Assembly (NCBI GenBank): GCA_030770425.1
Contig: JASJFT010000074.1
Coordinates: 1 to 64,000, forward strand
Direction: 5' to 3'
Origin: Darksidea phi
Taxonomy: Eukaryota > Ascomycota > Dothideomycetes > Pleosporales > Lentitheciaceae
Length of the DNA stretch: 64,000 nt
Shown: positions 57,384 to 64,000 of the stretch, in pieces
Layout of the letters: every line of letters begins with the position of its first letter
Numbering within the stretch: position 1 is the stretch's first letter
Made by a program: the position numbers and the translations under genes
Notes under the pieces: generated by a model
Databases searched by the model: none
Told to the model about the DNA's origin: nothing
Seen by the model: the letters and a program-made list of their open reading frames with translations, nothing else

Positions 57384-60300
57384 GGAGGTATTGGGTGGTG
57401 TTTGTACCAGCAAACTAGCCTTAGGGCTCTAAACAAGGACGTTGCTGCCTAGAAAGGTGACTGGGGCGGGGGAGACTGAAATGGCGAGGTGCGGCGAGGG
57501 GTCAATATAAACCACCAATCTCCTGCGGCACAGCAACCCTAACCCAGTCACGTGTTATCCTGCGCCATATAGGCTATTTAAAACTAAACCTACTACGGCG
57601 TAGCACCATCTATGGTTATATCATCGAACCTTCGGCTTGTTTAGTCCTCTGGGCTACAAGTTTCTAGACATTACTAACTTATTCTTTGTATATCCTTATA
57701 CTTACTATATAACTTCTCTTTTATTTAAATTATTAATTGCGATTAAGGAATCCGTAGGAGTAAAACGTTCGACTAGTCTTACGATATAGTAGATTACAAG
57801 CCCACATCGTGTTCGACACTCGGAGCCACCCCCCGCATAAGCTTTCGAGCTTCAAATATCATATTCCTTCAGCGCAGCATGTTTGGTGTATTGTTAATTA
57901 TTAATTATTGGCGTAGCTCGCACGAATGTAGTGAACAGCCTGCACATGGCATGTACCCATACGCGTATTCGACCTACACCTTCGGCGTGATGTTCTTTCA
58001 CATCTATATGTTACGCAATCCATACGCTGAGCGTATCCTTTAAACTTTTCGATGCGCTTGATACTTTATAGGCTGTCTTTCCAACATCTTCTGGGCACCT
58101 GTCATGTATACCTTAATGACGGCTATCGCGGAGGCAATTGTACGCACAAGTAGATGAATTTCAAGGTGAATGAAGGTGCGAATTGTGCACCTAGGCAACA
58201 TATATATATGCCTTGGTGACTTAACGTATCACAAAAGACCAGGGTTGGCGCGCACTTGCTTTCTTATAGTGGTTGCTGTAAGAAGACTTGTGCTGCATGC
58301 TCCCGTATCTGGCATCATGCGCTCCGAAGCGCAGAGTGGCGGAACAATGGGCCATGTAGTGGATCAAAAAATGACTTGCTGAACTTTAACGTACTGTATT
58401 ACTTTCAAAGGATAGCCGCTGTAGGATTGAGATGTTTCAAATATAACATTCTAAGCGCAGACCGTACATACCCGAAATTGTTGAGCGTTGATAGTTGCCT
58501 ATGTAACCTTAGAATTGATGAATGCACACGAGCTCGGAAATTGTTTTAACGAACACAACTTTTAGGAGTTCACCTTGAGTACCATGGCTTCATTCACACT
58601 TTCTAAATTTTTAAATATGGTTAAATCAACCGAAAGACAGGTGTGGATGTACCAATTGGAAGTTGTGTCGAAGAAAGTGTGCCATCCATCTACTAGGTAT
58701 ACGCAAGCATAAAGTGACCATCATCGGCTACAGGCTTAGAACCAGTGTCCATAATGTGTTTAAAAAGAATGCGCATACCTATAATATATTAAGGCTTATC
58801 AGATGTAATTCTTATTCATATCCTACTCAGGCAGAGTAATCTACCACGAATATCCATTGCGCTGCAGAGGGGAAGTTCTTTCGCGAGCGTCCTCTGCCAC
58901 CACCTGGACTCCAAAACGACTCTTGATAGCATATTGAATTTTTCCCAAATTCCTCGCAATGGACTCTACTACTTTCTTTGTATCAACCAAATCTTGCGGT
59001 ATTCAACTAGTTTTCTGCATTTGCCGCGCAGCTGGCCTGAAAATTCAATCTCTATAGCGCGAAAGGAGAGTGGCAATTGTAGCTGCAAGCGCTGTATTTC
59101 TACCGCACCATCGCTTCAACGGTAAGATCCCGAAACCGGAAATCACATTAAGGTATAAAATTGCAGAGTACATGGAGGTTGTGGACCTTTTACCCCACAA
59201 ATCTTATGGCAGTTGGTTTGTATGAGAAGACTGTACCATGTATCTTTCTCTGGAGCTGGGTATTCATTTGAGGGGTTGATCCACCACGAGGTTCGCTACA
59301 CTATTAACCTACTATACGGGCAGTCATTTTAGAAGATCACAATAATGTTCAAGGAAGTCAGGAGCATCTTCCGTTCACCTATGCCATGGTCGAGATTTGA
59401 GCATCCCTATAGCACGCGCAGGGTGATCTTGCCATGCGATTGTAACCGAGGATAGCATATCATTGGTGCTGACTCAGAAGGGCAATCGGAATTTGGGGAA
59501 AGTATCTTGTTCTCTTTTGTAATTGCTCCTTCACTTCGCCAGAGGTTCAGCGGTAACTCTGGCAAAGGGTCAGGCTAGCTCCATCTTCCATTATCAGCAT
59601 TTACCGGGCGGGTGGCACACGATGTCACTCAGTATTTAAATCACAATGAGGTTGGCCTCGAATGCGCAAACGGATTTCATACATGGAGACTAAACGCATA
59701 CGATGTCACGACATGCCTCATGTCCAGATCCACTGCGCTATCGACATGCTAAAGGGACCCCTTATAATAATACTCGAGGCGAAAGCGCAATTCATTCTGT
59801 AGAGAGTTTCATCTGCGCCGACAATTCGGTACTGGTTGTTGGCATCCAACACCACCTTACTACAGTATAATCTCCGCTGCTTGCCTGATCTTGGATGACT
59901 TTAAGTTCATCCATATATTAACACTGAGCACATGATTACTTTTCATAAAAAAATGAGTGGCGCAAAGATAATTTGCACTTAGCGCTGGATTGGTGAGCTC
60001 TGCGCCACCTGGCTGAAAAGATCACAATTCATTCAACCAGTAAGCCGCCCCAATATAGAAACGAAGCTATGGATCTGTATAAAATTTTATGCGTGCACGA
60101 TTTAATTGCCTTGCGAAGAATCCCATGTGTTTTCTAGCAATGCTAGCCTAGAGGTCACCTTGCGTATACTCCTGAACGTTGAGTGCGCGTACCACCTCCT
60201 TCACGCTCCCAGAAACTGGAACGCTCGTGGAAATAACTTCTTTTGCCTAAAACACCGCATTTACTGAAGCGCAATAGGCTGGCTTACGCCAATCATGAGT

Positions 60301-60510
60301 TTAGACTCTCGATTGTCATAGTTAGGCCAGCGATTGAGATGGTCGCTGAAAGGCTGTAGCATCATCAGTTCCGATATCTAGCTCCATTCGATGGATATGG
60401 CTCCTCATAAATATGGTCTTGCCGTTTATCCCATCGGCTTGCTCCCTTGAAAAAAGGGTGTGATTTGTATGACTTCACCCCAATCCTCCCGATTTGTAGA
60501 CCGATGTATC
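57384..60510. other. Gene-poor stretch of about 3 kb
   Basis: No ORF above 100 codons or recognisable domain is seen on either strand. Around 57590-57780 the DNA is AT-rich with TA steps and few CpA/TpG, suggesting a small RIP-affected fragment. A hairpin (GCCAGAG ... CTCTGGC) lies at about 59537-59563, and the motif TTAATTATTAATTATT occurs at about 57893. No rRNA or tRNA was recognised. It may be degraded repeat DNA. Confidence 0.5.
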
Positions 60511-62631
60511 TCACAACCAAATCCAAGACCCCACAACCCACGCCGCAAAAACTACACCCTCAACCCCAAACACCAACCCACCAACCAACATCCCACCGCC
60601 CACTCTCTCTCCGCGCCCCCTCGCTTCCGGCAACGCCCATGCACTCTCACCCAGAAAGATCCACAGTAGCACTGCGAGCACACTCAGCACGAGCATGAGG
60701 GCTAGTACGGAGACGATGCGTGCGGCAGAAAAGGAGTGAGTGAATTGGATTGTAGTGATGGTGTCCGGAAAGGGGGTTGTGTGGGGGCGGAGGGGGAGAG
60801 GTGTAGGCGTGTCGTTGGTTGTAGATTGAGAATGGCTGTCTGGATCTGTGTGGTGGTGGTGGTGGTAGGATGGATCGAGATGTGTGTGCTTGTGCGGATG
60901 TGGAGGGTTTGTCGCGGCGTTTGAAGCGGCGAGCCTTCGCGCCCAGTAGACCCATGTATATCTTGCCTTTCCCACTTCGGGGTTCCGGTAAAGATGCATG
61001 AGATTATGCTCTGTGAAGGGGCTCTGAGCATCGCGTGTCGTGTCGAGCCCGTCTCGTGCGGCTAGTAACCTGCTTGTTGTAGTATTTCCCGTGGCAGATT
61101 CTGAGCCACTCCAAACGCCGATGCTCCCCAGTTGAATGTAGCGCAGTTTTCGTGCGCTGATGAGGCGTAGAAACCATGATCTTGTGAGCTTTTTGTAGCC
61201 TTCCTTTAGCTGGTGGGCGAAGAACATGTCGTCGAAATCGACAGTCGCTTCTCCCGTCCTATTACCGTACTTGTCTGAATGAGTGCTCGATTTTGGTTTA
61301 CCCGTCTTACCGGCCGCACGTTCAGGACTTGTCGTCGTCAGACTGCTAGGTACAATAACCTGTTCTAAACGGTTCGAGATCTCGCCATTCCTTCTCCTCC
61401 TTAAGCTAAGCCATACCGCTGTCTCTTTCGCGCCATCGGGACTCTTTCGCCCCACGCAATCGTCCCGAGTCCTAACGACCCCTTGTGCATCCACGTTCCT
61501 TTCAAGCCGACTTCGCAAGTCATACTCTCCGTCACTCGCCATGATGCCTAGTACGTGTCTTCCCTTCTTATCGTCGTACCCCCCATTACCATCCTCATGC
61601 ACATGCTGTCGGGGTCTCGTCTTCGGCCTTGGAAATTCCTTCTTCGCAGTAAATGGGTAAGGTGTTTTGGTAAAGTGTGCAGGCAGATGTGCGGGACGGT
61701 CGGGGTCCAGGTGTTGCGTATGAAGAGGGGAGATAGTGATGTGTCGTTGGTCGGAAAAGGAGGCGGTTTTGGGTCCAGAGTAGGCGGGCGGACCGCGGTG
61801 GCCATGAAGGCGAGACAACGAGGCGGTCGGCGTGAGCGATTCAAGTGCCTGCATGGTGATGACGTGGGCATTGAGTATCGAATCTGCGCGGAGACTTTCC
61901 GATGTGTTGCGTCGGTGCCTCCCTACGAAGCTTGCACTTGGCTTTATTCCTTCTTCGCCTTGCCTCTCTCGTACTTCATGGAAGGGTTTCGACGGACCTC
62001 CCATGTCGGACAAGTTTTCGGAATCATCACTCATCATACTCTCACGTCGCCTATCTCGGCTAGCAGATCCAGAGCCACGATTGTGTACGACTCGTACACG
62101 TCCGAACCGACGTAGTGGCATGTGACGTGCACTTTGGCTGTCTTCGTGCTCGAGTAGAGAGGGCTCTTCATTTGCGGTTGCGGTGCCGGAGTCATGAGCG
62201 GGTATCTGGTTGAATGGTGGTAGAGCACCCAACGGGCCACTGCCTCGTCTCCGCCCTCTATTCTCTTCTTCATAATCTTCCGCCGTCAATATCGAGTTGC
62301 TGATCCCCAACCCCTCTACCTCCGAGAAATTGCGCGTACCGTTGTCATCCCCCCACTCCGAACCTTCATCTTCTGAGGAGTCTTCAAAGAAGTCTGCCCC
62401 GGGTGATACTCCTTGGTCCATGAAAGTGCTCATCTCTGGATGAATCGATCTCTTTCGTATGGGTGGAGACTCGATGATGCGTGGTGAGGACGCAGGACTA
62501 GATGATAAGCGCGCGGAAGGGTGGTTTAGCATGAGCGTGGGCGTCGGCAGTGTCGGTGGAGGGGACGTCTCTCTTGCAGCAGGAGGACTTTGGGGTAGTG
62601 ACTGGTGTTCTGGCAATGCCGTGGAGTCCAT
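60511..62631 (-). CDS. Large disordered protein with C-terminal membrane anchor, unrecognised
   Basis: An intronless frame of 706 codons. Residues 1 to about 440 are disordered, rich in Ser, Pro, Arg and acidic patches (FFEDSSEDEGSEWGDD). A conserved-looking block follows at about 470-510 (FDDMFFAHQLKEGYKKLTR, FLRLISARKLRYIQLG) and another with HNLMHLYRNPEVGKARYTW. Then comes a His-rich stretch (PSYHHHHHTDPDSHS) and two hydrophobic helices at the end (SVLALMLVLSVLAVLLWIFL and GGMLVGGLVFGVEGVVFAAW). The ordered block plus terminal helices suggests a fungus-specific membrane protein. I recognise no family. Confidence 0.75.
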   Translation of the reverse strand: MDSTALPEHQSLPQSPPAARETSPPPTLPTPTLMLNHPSARLSSSPASSPRIIESPPIRKRSIHPEMSTFMDQGVSPGADFFEDSSEDEGSEWGDDNGTRNFSEVEGLGISNSILTAEDYEEENRGRRRGSGPLGALPPFNQIPAHDSGTATANEEPSLLEHEDSQSARHMPLRRFGRVRVVHNRGSGSASRDRRRESMMSDDSENLSDMGGPSKPFHEVRERQGEEGIKPSASFVGRHRRNTSESLRADSILNAHVITMQALESLTPTASLSRLHGHRGPPAYSGPKTASFSDQRHITISPLHTQHLDPDRPAHLPAHFTKTPYPFTAKKEFPRPKTRPRQHVHEDGNGGYDDKKGRHVLGIMASDGEYDLRSRLERNVDAQGVVRTRDDCVGRKSPDGAKETAVWLSLRRRRNGEISNRLEQVIVPSSLTTTSPERAAGKTGKPKSSTHSDKYGNRTGEATVDFDDMFFAHQLKEGYKKLTRSWFLRLISARKLRYIQLGSIGVWSGSESATGNTTTSRLLAARDGLDTTRDAQSPFTEHNLMHLYRNPEVGKARYTWVYWARRLAASNAATNPPHPHKHTHLDPSYHHHHHTDPDSHSQSTTNDTPTPLPLRPHTTPFPDTITTIQFTHSFSAARIVSVLALMLVLSVLAVLLWIFLGESAWALPEARGRGERVGGGMLVGGLVFGVEGVVFAAWVVGSWIWL

Positions 62632-63185
62632 TATGTGGTCCAGCTCGGTGTAAAAGGAGAGAGTGGATCGAAGGAAGATCTACTACCGCTGGCGACGTTG
62701 TGTTGAGCGTTGAAAAGACATTCAGTATTCAGCGTCTTGCGCATCATCTATGTATGAATAGAACAAAGGCTGCCGAGACTTGCCACGGATAAAGGATGGA
62801 GCATCGTACCTGAACGATCAGCGGACTGACGCCGATGATGAGGCTTCAAAGGGAAATTGGTCAAAACATGAAAGGTATGTTCCGGAAATTAGACTCAACT
62901 GATCAGAAGAGTGGGCGAGGAATGAGGACTCGATCTTCCGCGTGGGCGATTGCTACATTCCAAAGGCATGCTTCACATATTACCGTTCGACTTTTGGTCT
63001 CGAAGCCGCTTGAACAAAGCAACAATCGGATGAAAACATGTCTATTGTGTCGTATACAGAGTGCAACCATGGTGCACAGTCTAAGTAAATAGGACGCCGA
63101 AATGCTATGTCAGTGAACAGAGAAAGCGGTAAGACGCTACCCGACCAAGCCGTTGAACACGAACGAAATTCAACTATTTTCTTTC
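62632..63185. other. Intergenic, no gene seen
   Basis: This stretch separates two minus-strand genes, with only short ORFs. It holds the promoter of the 706-aa protein gene and the 3' end of the carrier gene. Confidence 0.45.
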
Positions 63186-64000
63186 TTATTCTCCATCACG
63201 GTCGAACATCTTCCTCATTGCCTTTTGTGCGAGTTCTACGCCCAAAAATGTCGCTGCATTCGCGGGTACTGCTCGTGCCATGGCAGGTCCCATGCCAGGG
63301 AAGAAGGCCTTCAAACCGCCGCTAGCATGAATACCCTTGATGGTTCCGCTGATGGTGGGTCGGCCCTCGGCACTTTGTAATCGGGATTTAATGGTGTCGA
63401 TGGGGAAGACTGGGATCCACATGGCAACACCGGCCGAACCACCAGCGATCATGACGGCCGAGAGCGAGAGCTGGCCCGCCTGTCCCGTGACGGGGTCCTT
63501 GGGGGTGAGTTTCCTCTTGATGATCTCGTATGTAGCAAAATAACACGCAGAACCGGGGCCATCTCGCGCGAGTGTCATGGCAGAGCCGCGGAACACTGAG
63601 CGGATGCCGCCTTCCTTGTACAGCTGGCGCACCACGTCGACACCGCCAGAGTATTTGGGTTTCTCGCCCGGCGCGAGTTGCTTCTGGCCCTGGATCTGCA
63701 GGAGCACCTTGACGCGCTCAAACGGCGCGGTGATGAGGGTCATGGGGATGGCGCTGAAGAAGCCGGCGGCGGCGACTTGGCGGACCGAGTACTGGTTGTT
63801 CTCGACCGTGGAGAAAGACGAGACGAGCTGCTTGCCGACATCGTAGCCCCAGAAGGACACGGCGACTGAGTGTGGTCAGGACGTCTGTTCCAGCAAGCAG
63901 TGCATGGACACGGAATGCTCACACATGGGGGTGACGCCCACCAAAGGCGCCGATACACCGGCATACAGCCCTCGTGTCAGTCCTTCTCTCGCGATTGTCT
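63186..64000 (-). CDS. Mitochondrial carnitine/acylcarnitine carrier, 5' part outside the window
   Basis: An inner-membrane carrier of the SLC25 family, yeast Crc1 type, which exchanges acylcarnitine for carnitine and serves fatty-acid and acetyl-unit metabolism. The visible part is the last exon 63865-63186 and, across a 57-bp intron, the end of the preceding exon (63923 to the window edge). About 250 residues are seen. They begin TIAREGLTRGLYAGVSAPLV and run through VTPMFAVSFWGYDVGK. Two carrier signatures are intact, PFERVKVLLQ and PIDTIKSRLQ. GSAMTLARDGPGSACYFATY and the C-terminal PANAATFLGVELAQ are typical of the carnitine subgroup. The first signature lies beyond the window. Confidence 0.92.

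Noticed and set aside
59537..59563. Hairpin with GGTTCAGC-like loop, considered as a tRNA
   Set aside because: No cloverleaf: acceptor, D and anticodon arms are absent.

Overview
This window reads as nuclear DNA of a filamentous ascomycete, most likely a Dothideomycete close to the Pleosporales. The evidence is short GT-AG introns of about 43-90 bp with CTAAC/CTRAC branch sites, fungus-specific families (Zn2Cys6 and C2H2 regulators, a DUF4246 relic, an ARE-type sterol acyltransferase, a CHL1 helicase), pyrimidine-rich leaders, and a transposon-derived block that has lost almost every CpA and TpG, as repeat-induced point mutation (RIP) does. The genus is inference. Exon coordinates were worked out by hand from reading frames and splice signals; no alignment was run.

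Left part (1-9.7 kb) is accessory. About 70-4697 is AT-rich, stop-rich, RIP-saturated DNA with no surviving reading frame. At 5180-7600 lies a decayed DUF4246 gene (minus strand) with stops and frameshifts. It is split by an insertion of about 0.94 kb carrying 46-bp terminal inverted repeats, mirror-image arrays of a 23-bp repeat, a 12-bp array and a perfect 36-bp palindrome: a foldback/MITE-like element.

Middle part (9.7-51.3 kb) is ordinary gene-dense DNA. It holds a Zn2Cys6 regulator (+), a POT/PTR peptide transporter (-), a single-pass membrane protein (-), the CHL1/DDX11 helicase (-) divergent from the actin regulator AIP1 (+), a Q/P-rich protein and a C2H2 zinc-finger gene (+), an MFS sugar porter (+), a Gly-rich small membrane ORF (-), a CorA-type Mg2+ transporter (-), a Ser/Lys-rich protein (-), an acyltransferase with a long basic tail (-), a small nuclear-type protein (+), a Tls1/Hep59 protein (-), the 24-kDa subunit of complex I (-), a Cys-rich polyproline protein (+), a secreted APP1-like phosphatase (+), a seven-helix membrane protein (-) and an ARE-type sterol O-acyltransferase (+).

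Right part (51.3-64 kb) is looser. A secreted Ser/Thr-rich protein (-) is divergent from a secreted HExxH metallopeptidase-like gene (+). That gene ends 15 bp from the stop of an unrecognised acidic protein (-). A gene-poor stretch of about 3 kb follows, then a 706-aa protein with a membrane-anchored C-terminus (-), and the window ends inside a mitochondrial carnitine/acylcarnitine carrier (-). The secreted genes beside diverged tandem repeats and the broken DUF4246 gene are the most accessory-looking parts. Most other genes are housekeeping and are not visibly organised as one pathway.
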